A stretch of DNA of 64,000 nt, taken from NCBI GenBank assembly GCA_025869365.1, contig JAOZVV010000196.1:41522-105521 (forward strand). Direction: 5' to 3'. The position numbers were made by a program, and so were the translations under genes. The stretch comes from Pseudonocardia sp. GTDB lineage: Bacteria; Actinomycetota; Actinomycetes; Mycobacteriales; Pseudonocardiaceae. The notes beneath the pieces were generated by a model, which did no database searches, had not been told where the DNA came from, and worked only from the letters and a program-made list of their open reading frames with translations. Within the stretch, counting starts at the first letter, position 1, and the number at the start of each line of letters is the position of its first letter. Positions 47,577 through 56,306 of this stretch are shown piece after piece.

Positions 47577-48517
47577 GCCACCCTCACCCTCGGGTTCAGC
47601 CAGCCGTAGCTGAGGTCCACCGCGATGTTCACGACCTGCACCAGCACGGCCGCGACGATCACGATCCCCTGGATCAGCGGGATGTCCCGCTGCTGCACGG
47701 CGGTGATCACCAGGGCGCCGAGACCGGAGATCCCGAACACCTGCTCGACCACCACGGATCCGCCCAGGACCAGCGCGAACTGCGTGCCGACGGCCGTGAT
47801 CGGCGCGATCGCGGCGTTCTTCAGCGCGTGCTTGAGCAGTACCTGGTCCCCGCGCAGGCCCTTCGCCTCGGCGGTGCGCATGTAGTCCTGGGCGAGCACG
47901 CCCACCAGCGCGCCCCGGAGCTGGCGGGCCAGCACCGCCGCCGGGACCAGCCCGAGGGCGATACACGGCAGCACCAGGTGCCGGAACCACTCCGCGGGGT
48001 CCGCGGCGAACGCCGTGTACCCGGTGGCGGGCAGCCAGCCGAACGACACCGACACCACGATGATCAGGACCATCCCGACGAAGTAGTTCGGGACACTCAG
48101 GCTGCCGGCGGCGCCGGCGCTGATCGTGCGGTCCTGCCAGCGACCCCGGTTGAGCGCCGCGAACAGGCCGGCCGGGAGGCCCAGCACGACGGCGACGACG
48201 AGCGCGCCGACGGCCAGGGTCAAGGTCACCGGCAGGCGCTCCCCGATCGCCCCCAGCACCGGCTGGTCGGAGAACAGCGAGCGGCCGAGGTCCCCCGTGA
48301 CCGCGTGTCCGAGCCAGCCGAGGTACCGGGTGACGATCGGCTCGTCGAGCCCGAGGTTCGCCCGGATCGCCGCGATCTGCTCCACCGTCGCGGACGGCCC
48401 GCCCAGCGTCGCCGCGGCGTCGCCGGGGACGAGCGCCACCAGCGCGAAGCTCAGCAGCGAGACGATGAGCATCACCGGGACGACGGCCAGCAGCCTCTTC
48501 CCGACCAGCCGGGTCAC
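47573..48517 (-). CDS. ABC transporter permease, DppB type
   Basis: A 314-residue permease with six helices: RLLAVVPVMLIVSLLSFALVALVPGD (about 8-33, the usual first helix and periplasmic entry), LPVTLTLAVGALVVAVVLGLPAGLFAALNRG, YFVGMVLIIVVSVSFGWLPATGY, and the EAA loop MRTAEAKGLRGDQVLLKHALKNAAIAPI (about 218-245). Start GTG 48517 overlaps the stop of the binding protein (GTGA); its stop overlaps minicistron 1. Confidence 0.92.
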   Translation of the reverse strand: MTRLVGKRLLAVVPVMLIVSLLSFALVALVPGDAAATLGGPSATVEQIAAIRANLGLDEPIVTRYLGWLGHAVTGDLGRSLFSDQPVLGAIGERLPVTLTLAVGALVVAVVLGLPAGLFAALNRGRWQDRTISAGAAGSLSVPNYFVGMVLIIVVSVSFGWLPATGYTAFAADPAEWFRHLVLPCIALGLVPAAVLARQLRGALVGVLAQDYMRTAEAKGLRGDQVLLKHALKNAAIAPITAVGTQFALVLGGSVVVEQVFGISGLGALVITAVQQRDIPLIQGIVIVAAVLVQVVNIAVDLSYGWLNPRVRVA

Positions 48518-50166
48518 GTGACGCCCACCCCGCGGGTCGGGGCGTAGGCGCCGACCGAGGACGGGGTGTAGCTCGGCACCCGGTCCGGCTTGTAGGCGAA
48601 CAGGACGTTCGGGTAGATCAGCGGCACGTTCAGCACGTCGTTCGCGATGATGTCGACGGACTGCTGGACGGCGGACACCCGCTGGTCCCGCACGGTGGAC
48701 TTCTCGGTGCCGGCCATCGCGGTGGCGAGGTCGGGCGGTGTCTGGTGGGCCGGGTTGAAGTAGGCCTTCTCCACGAACAGCGTCCGGAACAGCAGGGTCG
48801 GGTCCGGCAGCTGTCCGCCGCCACCGAGGAGGGCGTCCGTGCGGCCCTGTGAGTACTCGGTGGCGAGCTGGTTGATGTCGACGGGCCGGGGGGTCATCGT
48901 GATCCCGACGTCCTTGAGCTGCTGCTGCAGCAGCGCCGCGAACTGCGGGTACGGGTCCGACCCCGCCGGGAAGATCATCTCGAAGGAGACGGGGTCCTTG
49001 CCCGCGAGCAACTGCTTGGACTTCGCGGGATCGAAGGTGTAGAAGCTCCCGGGCACCTTCGGGCTCGACGCCCAGTACCAGTCCGGGAAGACCCCCGAGG
49101 CCGGCGCCGCGTGGCCGAAGTAGATGGACTTCACGATCGCGTCCCGGTCGAAGGCGTGGGCGATCGCGCGCCGCACATCCGGGTCGACGAGCTGGCCGCG
49201 GGACCAGTTGAGCGCGATGTGGATGTACCAGAGGCTGCGCTGCTCGGCGATCGCGAGACCGGCGGCCTTGGCCGGCTCGACCTGCGTCGGGGTCAGGTAG
49301 GACAGGTCGTAGGCGCCCGTGCGCATACCGTTGAGCCGGGCCTGGCCGTCCGCGATCGCGTCGATCTCCAGGCGCTTCACGGCGGCGGCGGGCGGGTCCC
49401 AGTAGCCGTCGAAGCGCTCGTAGTAGGCGTGCGCCCCGAGCTTCGCGTCCACCAGCTTGTAGGCGCCCGAGCCGCCGTCCTGGGTGTTGAGGTCGACCCC
49501 GGACGAGAGTGCCTTCGGGCTGACCATGGCGCCGGAGTTGCGGCCGAGCACCGCGGGGAGCGCGGCGTCCGGACCGTTGAGCAGCAGCTTCACCGTCGTC
49601 GGGTCGACGACCTCCACCCCCGTGACGTGCTGCAGGTCCCCGCGGACGGGTGAGGTGGGCGTACCGAGCACCCGCTCGACGTTCACCTTGACCGCCGTCG
49701 CGTCGAACGGCGTGCCGTCGTGGAACTTCACGTCCGAGCGCAGCGTCAGCGTGAGCGCGGAGCCGTCCGGGGCGTAGTCCCACCTGGTGGCGAGCATCGG
49801 CTGCACGTCACCGTTGAGGTCGATCATGGTGAGCGTGTCGTACATGGGCCAGACGTAGGACAGGAACTGCCCGGTCGTCATCTTGATCGGGTCCATGCTG
49901 TTCGGCGCCAGGTGATAGGTCATCTTGAGCGTCCCGGTGGGGTTCAGCGGCGCCGACGCCGCCCCCGCTGCCGCCCCGCTGCCCGACCCTCCCCCGCACG
50001 CGGCGAGCAGGGGTGCCCCGACGACCGTCGCCCCGCCTGCGGCGAGCAGCCGTAGCACGTTCCGGCGCGAGAGCCCGCTGCGCAGGATCGGTGCGAGCGC
50101 GACGTCGAGCACGCCTGTGGAGGGGGACGCCGGGGGCTCCCGGTCGGGGCGGAACAGGGGGGCCAT
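48514..50166 (-). CDS. Substrate-binding lipoprotein of ABC importer (SBP_bac_5)
   Basis: A 550-residue family 5 solute-binding protein. The N-terminus has a twin-arginine signal (SRRNVLRLLAAGGATVVGAPLLAACGGG, about residues 34-61) ending in a LAAC lipobox, so it is exported folded by Tat and lipid-anchored. The fold is clear from LKMTYHLAPNSMDPIKM, WDYAPDGSALTLTLRSDVKFHDGTPFDATAVKVNVERVL, and VRRAIAHAFDRDAIVKSIYFGHA. Such proteins bind peptides, but also glycosides, opines, nickel and other small molecules, so the ligand is open. ATG 50166 after GAGGAG was chosen; first gene of the operon. Confidence 0.92.
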   Translation of the reverse strand: MAPLFRPDREPPASPSTGVLDVALAPILRSGLSRRNVLRLLAAGGATVVGAPLLAACGGGSGSGAAAGAASAPLNPTGTLKMTYHLAPNSMDPIKMTTGQFLSYVWPMYDTLTMIDLNGDVQPMLATRWDYAPDGSALTLTLRSDVKFHDGTPFDATAVKVNVERVLGTPTSPVRGDLQHVTGVEVVDPTTVKLLLNGPDAALPAVLGRNSGAMVSPKALSSGVDLNTQDGGSGAYKLVDAKLGAHAYYERFDGYWDPPAAAVKRLEIDAIADGQARLNGMRTGAYDLSYLTPTQVEPAKAAGLAIAEQRSLWYIHIALNWSRGQLVDPDVRRAIAHAFDRDAIVKSIYFGHAAPASGVFPDWYWASSPKVPGSFYTFDPAKSKQLLAGKDPVSFEMIFPAGSDPYPQFAALLQQQLKDVGITMTPRPVDINQLATEYSQGRTDALLGGGGQLPDPTLLFRTLFVEKAYFNPAHQTPPDLATAMAGTEKSTVRDQRVSAVQQSVDIIANDVLNVPLIYPNVLFAYKPDRVPSYTPSSVGAYAPTRGVGVT

Positions 50167-50351
50167 GTGTTGCTCCTCGGGGGGTGGTGCTCCTGGGGCG
50201 GGCGCACTCGACGGGTGACTACAGGGCACGATCGCCGGACGCCGGGATCGCTGACGATCCGGCGCCGGCGGGCGCGAGGTCTCTTCGCCGCCGTCGGGGC
50301 GGCCGGTGCACGGAGGTCCCGCTCCGGGCGGGACGGGATCACGCGGGGCGG

Positions 50352-50396
50352 ATCACGCAGGTCACGCAGGTCACGCAGGTCACGCAGGTCACGCAG
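50352..50396. repeat. 9-bp tandem repeat, five copies
   Basis: Unit GTCACGCAG, first copy ATCACGCAG at 50352-50360, then 50361, 50370, 50379 and 50388. It lies 186-230 bases upstream of the binding-protein start. Too short and spacer-free for CRISPR. Could be an iterated regulator site (TGACCTGCG on the other strand) or a slippage tract. Confidence 0.8.
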
Positions 50397-50693
50397 GAAG
50401 GTCACGGACGGCCGTGGCCCGGCGGCGCGAGGGTCTGCTCGGGTAGTTGCTCCTAGGGCCGGGTCGCGGCCGCAGGTTCACGGGGGTGCTGGACGTGCAC
50501 CGTGACGGCACCGGACGGCGCCCGGTGGCGAGGCGAGGCAGAAGCCGTTCGGGAGCACCTGGCGGCACCGCAACTGATGATCACATGGACCCTCACGCTT
50601 CTGACGTCGTTGTCACGGGTGCCCGCGGACCCACCTGCTCGAACCACGGACGGAGCGTCGGGAACCCCGGGCCCTCGACGGGGATCCGGAGTC

Positions 50694-50961
50694 ACTTAAT
50701 TGGTCAGCGGCCCGATTCTTTTCCTGCTGCGTCATGAATGTCAAGGACCAGTTCGGGCCGATCCGCCACGAGACCGGGCCGGGACCGACGGCCGGGTGAT
50801 CACGGCGCAGCCGTGCTGGTGATCGACTGCGCCCGCCACGTGCGATTCGAGGGGTGCGCACGGGTCATCGAGACGGAGAACACACTCACGGGCTCGCGGC
50901 GGACACCCCTTGACATCGCGATGCCGCTGCTCACAGAATCGGTCCGTTGACTTAATTAGGT
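50694..50961. promoter_or_regulatory. Two ACTTAATT sites
   Basis: ACTTAATTGGT (50694-50704) and ACTTAATTAGGT (50950-50961) share an A/T-rich core that stands out against ~70% GC. TTGACTTAATTAGG at the second could include a -35 element for the plus-strand operon. Candidate regulator sites, weak evidence. Confidence 0.3.
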
Positions 50962-51189
50962 AGATCACACCCGCCGCCGGTGGGTGAGCGTGGCTCACGG
51001 GAGCGCCGCGCCGACCTGCCCCGACGAGGCCCCTCCCCCGGCGGGGCCTCGGCACGAGGACCGCACCCGAGAGCCCCTCGTCGACCCTGGAACGCGATTC
51101 CCGCCGTTCCTCGCGAACCATTTCCGGTTCGCCCCGACCCATTCCCGTCGGATTCCCGCGGCAACGATTCCGCGAGGCTGGAGAGCGAC

Positions 51190-51282
51190 ATGATCCGCTG
51201 CATCGACCCCACCCGCGTGGTCCCGGTGTCCCCCGCCGAGGCGCCTGCGACGAGCTCCGCGCGCCGCGCCGGACTCGACTGA
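51190..51282 (+). CDS. Possible 30-aa leader ORF
   Basis: ATG 51190 preceded by GGAGAG; product MIRCIDPTRVVPVSPAEAPA... ending at TGA 51280-51282, ten bases before the CoA-transferase start. It could be a leader peptide that couples translation to the next gene, or chance. No homology is recognised. Confidence 0.25.
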   Translation: MIRCIDPTRVVPVSPAEAPATSSARRAGLD

Positions 51283-51292
51283 ACGGGTCGGC

Positions 51293-53806
51293 ATGCCACG
51301 CGCGACCTACACCCCCGGCGCCCCGGCGACCGCGGGTCCCCTCGCGGCCGAACGGGTCCTGGACCTCTCCACGGACGTCGCGGGCGCCTACTGCGCCAAG
51401 CTCCTCGGGGACCTGGGCGCCGACGTCGTGAAGATCGAGGGCCCGGACGGGGACCCGACGCGGGCGCTCGGCCCGTTCCCCCCGGCGGGCGCGGACCCCG
51501 AGGCCGGCGCCCTCTACCTCTACCTGCACACGAGCAGGCGCTCGGTCGTCCTGGACCGCGCGAGCGAGGCGGGCCGGGAGACCCTGCGCCGCCTGGTCGC
51601 GACCCACGACATCGTCGTGGTGGACGGCACCGTCGCGGACCTGGCACGGCAGGGCCCCACCCTCGACGAGCTGCACGAGTGGAACCCGCGGGCGATCGTC
51701 ACGACGATCTCGGGCTTCGGCTCCGAGGGCCCCTACGCCGGCTACCGGTCCACGCACCTGATCACCTGCGCCCTCGGTGGCTGGGCCTCGGTGTGCGGGC
51801 TGCCGGGACGGCCCCCCGTGCAGGCGGGCGGACGGCTCACCGAGACCGTCTCCGGCGCCTACGCCGCCGCGGCGGTCCTCGGCGCGGTGGAGGGCCGGGC
51901 CCGGCACGGGCGGGGGGACCACATCGACGTCTCCGCCTGGGAGGCGGCGATCACCTGCGCGATGGGCCCGACCTTCAACTACGAGCTGCTGGACATCCTC
52001 GAGACCCACCACTCGGACTACATGACCGGCCCGTCGTTCAACCTGCCCTGCAAGGACGGGTACGTCGGGATCAACGTCCTGACCGAACGCCAGTGGGAGA
52101 CGCTCTGCCTGTTCGTGGGGCGCCCGGACATGGCGGACGACCCGCGCTTCGGCGGCTACTTCGGCCGCCTCGACCACATCGACGAGATCCGCGGCGCGCT
52201 CACCGAGGCGCTCGCGGACCGGACCGCCGAGGAGATCTTCACCGAGGGCCAGGACTGGCGGCTGCCGTTCGGCCTCGTCGTCTCCCCCTCCGGCGCCCTC
52301 GACCTCCCGGCGCACGGCGAGCGCGGGTACCTCGTGGAGCACGAGCACCCGGGCGTCGGCACGATCCGGACACCCCGCGTCCCGTTCCTCATGGGCGCCA
52401 CCCCGGCGGTGCCCGGCCGGCCCCCGCGGCTCGGCGAGCACACCGACGAGGTCCTCGCCGAGCTCGACGCCCCGGCCGTCCCGGTCACACCGGCCAGGCC
52501 GGGCACGGCGACCGGTACCGACGCCCATCCCTTCGCGGGGCTGCGTGTCGTGGACCTGACGATGTTCATGTCCGGCCCGCTGGTCACCCTCCTGGCCGGG
52601 GACCTCGGCGCGGACGTGATCAAGGTCGAGGCCGTGCAGCGGCTCGACGGCTGGCGCGGGGTGGGCCGGCTCGGCGAGCGGCCCTGGGAGAACTCGGGGA
52701 TGTGGAACTGGATCAACCGCATGAAGCGGGGGGTCACCCTGAACCTCGCGGACCCGCGCGGCGCCGAGCTGCTCGCCGAGCTCGTGGCCACCGCGGACGT
52801 GGTGATCGAGAACTACACGCCCCGGGTGATGGCCAACTTCGGCCTGGACTACGACCAGCTCCGCGCCGTGAAGCCGGACCTGATCATGCTCTCGCTCCCG
52901 GGCTTCGGCTCCGAGGGCGCCTGGCGGGACTACGCGGCCTTCGCCTGGACGACGGAGCAGATGTCCTCGATCTGCCATCTCACCGGCTACCCGGACTCCG
53001 GGCCGCTGTTCACCGGGACGACCTGCGGGGACCCGCTCGCCGGGTTGATGGGCGCGATGGCCCTGTTCTCCGCGGTGAACCACCGGCGGCGTACCGGCGA
53101 GGGCCAGCACATCGACCTGAGCCAGACCGAGACCGCCACGAGCTTCGTCGGGGACGCGCTCGTCGCGGCGCAGGTGACGGGCACGGACCCGATGCGCGCC
53201 GCGAACGCGAACCCGCACATGGCCCCACACGGGATCTACCCGTGCCGCGACGAGCGCTGGGCCGCCATCGCCTGCGAGGACGACGAGGCGTGGCGGGCGT
53301 TGTGGACGGAGCTGGACGGGGAGGGCGCGCTGCCGTACCCGACGCTCGCGGAGCGCCTCGCCGCGGTCGACGAACTGGACGCGCTGCTCGCCGCCTGGAC
53401 CGCGGACCGGGACGCGGACGAGATCATGCACGGCCTGCAGGCCCGCGGGATCGCGGCGGCCGCCGTCATGAACGGCAAGCACCTGCTGGCGGACCGGCAC
53501 CTCGCCCAGCGCGGGTTCTTCCTGGTCCAGGACCGCGCGGAGATCGGCGAGACCCACTACCTGAGCGAGCCCTTCCGGCTCCGCGACGCCGAGCTGCCCG
53601 AGCCTCGGCGAGCCGCCTACCTGGGCGAACACAACGCCGAGGTGCTCGGCGGGATCCTCGGGGTGAGCCCGGAGCGGCTCGCGGAGCTGGACCGGGACGC
53701 CGTCACGGGCACCGCGCCGCTGGGCTTCGTGCGACCCGATCCGGCCCGCACGACACACCGCCCCGCGCACACCCGCGCCCGCGCCGACGTGCAGGAACCG
53801 GCATGA
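51293..53806 (+). CDS. Twin-domain CaiB/BaiF CoA transferase (copy 2)
   Basis: An 837-residue family III CoA transferase with two fused domains (about 18-395 and 405-800), paralogous to the protein at 7201. Domain starts: AERVLDLSTDVAGAYCAKLLGDLGADVVKIE and GLRVVDLTMFMSGPLVTLLAGDLGADVIKVE. Here both halves keep Asp in the nucleophile motif: Asp212 in DHIDVSAWEA and Asp608 in QHIDLSQTE. It should activate an acid by CoA transfer, and heads an operon with Ldh2-type dehydrogenase, hydratase and 2-oxoacid oxidoreductase. The last ~30 residues (RTTHRPAHTRARADVQEPA) are a polar tail. Its stop overlaps the next start (ATGA). Confidence 0.88.
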   Translation: MPRATYTPGAPATAGPLAAERVLDLSTDVAGAYCAKLLGDLGADVVKIEGPDGDPTRALGPFPPAGADPEAGALYLYLHTSRRSVVLDRASEAGRETLRRLVATHDIVVVDGTVADLARQGPTLDELHEWNPRAIVTTISGFGSEGPYAGYRSTHLITCALGGWASVCGLPGRPPVQAGGRLTETVSGAYAAAAVLGAVEGRARHGRGDHIDVSAWEAAITCAMGPTFNYELLDILETHHSDYMTGPSFNLPCKDGYVGINVLTERQWETLCLFVGRPDMADDPRFGGYFGRLDHIDEIRGALTEALADRTAEEIFTEGQDWRLPFGLVVSPSGALDLPAHGERGYLVEHEHPGVGTIRTPRVPFLMGATPAVPGRPPRLGEHTDEVLAELDAPAVPVTPARPGTATGTDAHPFAGLRVVDLTMFMSGPLVTLLAGDLGADVIKVEAVQRLDGWRGVGRLGERPWENSGMWNWINRMKRGVTLNLADPRGAELLAELVATADVVIENYTPRVMANFGLDYDQLRAVKPDLIMLSLPGFGSEGAWRDYAAFAWTTEQMSSICHLTGYPDSGPLFTGTTCGDPLAGLMGAMALFSAVNHRRRTGEGQHIDLSQTETATSFVGDALVAAQVTGTDPMRAANANPHMAPHGIYPCRDERWAAIACEDDEAWRALWTELDGEGALPYPTLAERLAAVDELDALLAAWTADRDADEIMHGLQARGIAAAAVMNGKHLLADRHLAQRGFFLVQDRAEIGETHYLSEPFRLRDAELPEPRRAAYLGEHNAEVLGGILGVSPERLAELDRDAVTGTAPLGFVRPDPARTTHRPAHTRARADVQEPA

Positions 53807-54840
53807 CCCTGCGCGGCGTCCGGACGGACACGGCCGCGACCGGTGTCGTCCGGATCCGGATCGAGGAGCTCCGGGAGTACCTGACCGGGGTGTTCGCCGA
53901 CGCCGGGCTGACCGGCGCGGCGGGGAGCCGGGTCGCCGACGCGCTCGTCGAGGCGGAGCTGACCGGGAACCCGACCCACGGGGTGCTGCGGGTCGCCGGC
54001 TACGTCCGCGGGCTGCGCAGCGGCCGCTACGCCACCGGGCGGGAGCCGACCGTCACCCGGCCCTCGGCGGGCGCCGTGCTGGTCGACGGGCACGGCTCCC
54101 TCGGGTACGAGCCGACCTGGCGCGCGGTCTCCGAGGCCGTCGACCTGGCCAGGGCGTCCGGCGTCGGGGTGGCGGGGGTGCGACGCATCGGCGAGTTCGG
54201 CCGCGCCGCGTACTACGTCCGTGAGGCCACCCGGCGCGGATGCGTCGCCGTCGTCTGCCAGAACACCCAACCGATGCTCGCCGCACCCGGCGGCCGCCTG
54301 GCGACCCACGGCAACAACCCCCTGGCCTTCTCGACCCCGGGCGCGGACGCCCCGGTCTTCGACGCGGCCTTCACCCCGCGCTCGGGCGGTGAGCTCGGCC
54401 GGCGCAAGGTGCTCGGCCTGCCGATCCCCGAGGAGTGGGGCTACGTGGACCCGCACGGGCACCCGACCACGGACCCCGGCGAGGCCTTCCACGGCGTGCA
54501 CCCGGCCGTCGGCGGCGCCAAGGGGTTCGGCCTGGCCGTCCTCGTGGACCTGCTGGCGGGGGTGCTCACCGGCTCGGCCAGCGGGCGGGACGCGGTGCCG
54601 GGCGAGCCCGGCGTCGGCGCCTTCGTCCTGGCGCTGGACCCCGATGTCCTCGGCGCCGCCGCGCGGCTGCCCACCGCCATGGCCGAGTCCGCGCGCGCCG
54701 TCCGCACCAGCGGTGCGCGGTGGCCCGGCGACCGCGCGGCGCAGGCCCGCGCCGACCACCTCGAAGCCGGGTTCGTCGAGATCCCGGCCCCCATCTGGAC
54801 CGCCGCACGACGCGCGGTCGCGCACACGGAAGGACCCTGA
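53803..54840 (+). CDS. Ldh2-family (malate/L-lactate-type) 2-hydroxyacid dehydrogenase
   Basis: A 345-residue NAD(P)-dependent oxidoreductase of the Ldh2/MDH2 family, which interconverts 2-hydroxy and 2-oxo acids (also ureidoglycolate, 2,3-diketo-gulonate and cyclic imines). Family landmarks: VADALVEAELTGNPTHGVLRVAGYVRGL with the conserved His (about 57), VDGHGSLGYEPTWRAVSEAVDLA, GVAGVRRIGEFGRAAYYVREA (His-Ser-H replaced by RRIGEFG here), THGNNPLAFSTPG (about 166-178), and GGAKGFGLAVLVDLLAGVLTGS. Positioned between the CoA transferase and the hydratase, ahead of a 2-oxoacid oxidoreductase, so its product may feed that enzyme. Start ATG 53803 overlaps the upstream stop. Confidence 0.85.
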   Translation: MTLRGVRTDTAATGVVRIRIEELREYLTGVFADAGLTGAAGSRVADALVEAELTGNPTHGVLRVAGYVRGLRSGRYATGREPTVTRPSAGAVLVDGHGSLGYEPTWRAVSEAVDLARASGVGVAGVRRIGEFGRAAYYVREATRRGCVAVVCQNTQPMLAAPGGRLATHGNNPLAFSTPGADAPVFDAAFTPRSGGELGRRKVLGLPIPEEWGYVDPHGHPTTDPGEAFHGVHPAVGGAKGFGLAVLVDLLAGVLTGSASGRDAVPGEPGVGAFVLALDPDVLGAAARLPTAMAESARAVRTSGARWPGDRAAQARADHLEAGFVEIPAPIWTAARRAVAHTEGP

Positions 54841-54841
54841 C

Positions 54842-55600
54842 ATGGCCATCGTCGAGACCGAGGACCACGGCGAGATCGTCGTGATCCGCATGAACCGCCC
54901 GGACAAGCTCAACGCGATGAACGAGGAGCTGCTGACCGGGCTCGCGCACGCCTGGACGGCCTACCAGCACAACGACGCCCAGAAGATCGCGATCCTCACC
55001 GGGAGCGGCCGCGCCTTCTGCGCGGGCGAGGACCTCGTGGAGGCGGCCGAGCGGGGCACCCCGGGCCTCGCCCCCGGCGCGCCGCACGACCCGTTCTGGC
55101 ACCAGGAGATCGAGAAGCCGCTGATCGCGGCGGTCAACGGCTGGGCCATGGGCGGCGGGTTCATCTACTCGTACTTCTGCGACCTGCGCATCGCCAGCCG
55201 CAACGCGGTCTTCGAGATCTCCGAGGCCCGGCACTGGCTCATCGGGGCGTTCCGGTTCGGCTTCACCGACTCCCTGCCCTGGCCGATCGCCACCGAGCTC
55301 GCCCTCGGCTTCCGGATGGACGCCGAGCGCGCCTACCAGGTCGGCTTCGTCAACCGGCTGGTCGACGAGCAGGAGGACCTGCTCCCGGCGGCCTTCGAGA
55401 TGTGCGACCACCTGCTCTCCATCCCGCCCGCGTCGCTCAAGAACACCCTCGAGATCTCCCGGCGGCTGCGCCCGCTGATCCCGAAGGACGTCGAGGCCCG
55501 CGGCGCCGAGCTCAACGCCTCGGGCGGCGCGATCGAGGACGTGATGGAGGCCCGCCACGCCTTCGCCGAGAAGCGCAAGCCGAACTTCGCCGGGTTCTGA
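54842..55600 (+). CDS. Enoyl-CoA hydratase/isomerase family protein
   Basis: A 252-residue crotonase. Oxyanion-hole strands are visible: GRAFCAGEDLVE (about 58-69) and AVNGWAMGGGFIYSYFCDLRIAS (about 97-119). The first catalytic Glu position is plausible in FEISEARHWLIGA, but the second (usually in PExGLxP) is altered to GAFRFGFTDSLPWP, so the reaction could be hydration, isomerisation or C-C cleavage. Start ATG 54842, one base after the dehydrogenase stop. In the CoA-transferase/IOR operon it would act on an unsaturated acyl-CoA. Confidence 0.88.
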   Translation: MAIVETEDHGEIVVIRMNRPDKLNAMNEELLTGLAHAWTAYQHNDAQKIAILTGSGRAFCAGEDLVEAAERGTPGLAPGAPHDPFWHQEIEKPLIAAVNGWAMGGGFIYSYFCDLRIASRNAVFEISEARHWLIGAFRFGFTDSLPWPIATELALGFRMDAERAYQVGFVNRLVDEQEDLLPAAFEMCDHLLSIPPASLKNTLEISRRLRPLIPKDVEARGAELNASGGAIEDVMEARHAFAEKRKPNFAGF

Positions 55601-55629
55601 TCCCCGGCTCCCCCGCGAGAGGAATGCTC

Positions 55630-55929
55630 ATGGAACTGCGACCGGGCCTCCGGCTCAAGAGCGTCGTCTGCGACACGGCGGTGATCGTCGTGCGCGCCGC
55701 CGGCGGGGACGTCGACCTGCGCTGCGGCGGGCATCCGATGGTGCCCTTCGCCGAGAAGGTCGTGTCCCGGCTGCCGGTCACCGGTGACGCCCCGGCGACG
55801 ATCATGGGCAAGCGGTACACCCATGACGGCACCGAGCTGCTCTGCACGAAGGCGGGCGAGGGCGGGCTCTCGATCGCCGGGGTGCCCGTGGGCGTGGCGC
55901 AGGCCTCCGCGCTCCCGTCGTCGGACTGA
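55630..55929 (+). CDS. Small conserved 3-Cys protein (copy 2)
   Basis: A 99-residue paralogue of the protein at 11228. It keeps Cys14 (RLKSVVCDTAVIVVR), Cys32 (LRCGGHPM), GKRY (60-63), Cys72 (LLCTKAG) and the end SALPSSD. Start ATG 55630; ATG 55624 is an in-frame alternative, and GAGAGGA lies upstream. It is followed at once by the remains of a CoA ligase, exactly as copy 1 is followed by an intact ligase. Function unknown; conservation with the ligase context suggests an accessory role in CoA activation. Confidence 0.75.
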   Translation: MELRPGLRLKSVVCDTAVIVVRAAGGDVDLRCGGHPMVPFAEKVVSRLPVTGDAPATIMGKRYTHDGTELLCTKAGEGGLSIAGVPVGVAQASALPSSD

Positions 55930-55933
55930 GCCG

Positions 55934-56272
55934 GTGCACCTGTCCCTGCTCCTCGACATGGCCGCCGACGCGTTCGGCGAGCGGCGGGCGCGGAGCTGCG
56001 CCGGGTGGCCGAGCGGGCGGCGCCCGGGGCACGCGGTCGTGGACCCGGGGATGGCGGCCCGGATCGCCGGTGTGCCCGGGCTGGAGCCGGACGGGTCGGC
56101 CGGGCCCGCTCCCGCAGGCGAACCGGACCCGGTCGACCGCGGTGCTGCTGTTCACCTCGGGGACGACCGGCGAGTCCCCGAGCGCGTCGAGTTCCGCGAC
56201 GAGCTCCCCTACAGCGAGACGGGCAAGTTGCTGCGGCGGGCGATCAGGGCGGACCTGACCCCGGCGGTCTGA
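55934..56272 (+). pseudogene. Decayed AMP-dependent CoA ligase remnant
   Basis: Three pieces of an ANL ligase remain in 339 bases instead of ~1,480. From GTG 55934 the frame reads VHLSLLLDMAADAFGERRA, like the N-terminus MDPSVLLEMVADAAGDRRA of the intact ligase at 9750. Near 56140-56185 the +1 frame reads STAVLLFTSGTTGESPSA, the ATP-binding P-loop. Back in the first frame, RVEFRDELPYSETGKLLRRAIRADL is the catalytic C-terminal end (compare VRDELPHTETGKALRR). So large deletions plus frameshifts removed most of the gene, while the operon around it stayed intact. Confidence 0.75.
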
Positions 56273-56306
56273 GAACAAGCGCGACGATGCGAGGCGGGAA
56301 CCAGAG

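Larger units (their letters stand above)
50167..51292. other. 1.1-kb divergent intergenic region
   Basis: No convincing gene apart from a possible 30-codon ORF at 51190. It contains the stem GGATCG-CTGA-CGATCC (50245-50260), a five-copy 9-bp repeat (50352-50396), two A/T-rich ACTTAATT sites (50694, 50950), and a perfect 9-bp stem CGAGGCCCC...GGGGCCTCG (51025-51051). It separates the importer/dioxygenase operon from the CaiB/Ldh2/IOR operon and probably contains both promoters. Confidence 0.6.

Noticed and set aside
50352..50396. 9-bp repeat as CRISPR or iteron origin
   Set aside because: Units are too short and spacer-free; there is no replication initiator gene or other plasmid feature nearby.
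50502..50699. 65-codon plus-strand frame in the 1.1-kb intergenic region
   Set aside because: Weak start, no recognisable fold, and it crosses the A/T-rich site; more likely non-coding.
50741..53770. 1009-codon minus-strand frame opposite the second CoA transferase
   Set aside because: Antisense shadow; the plus strand has both CaiB domains with nucleophile motifs.
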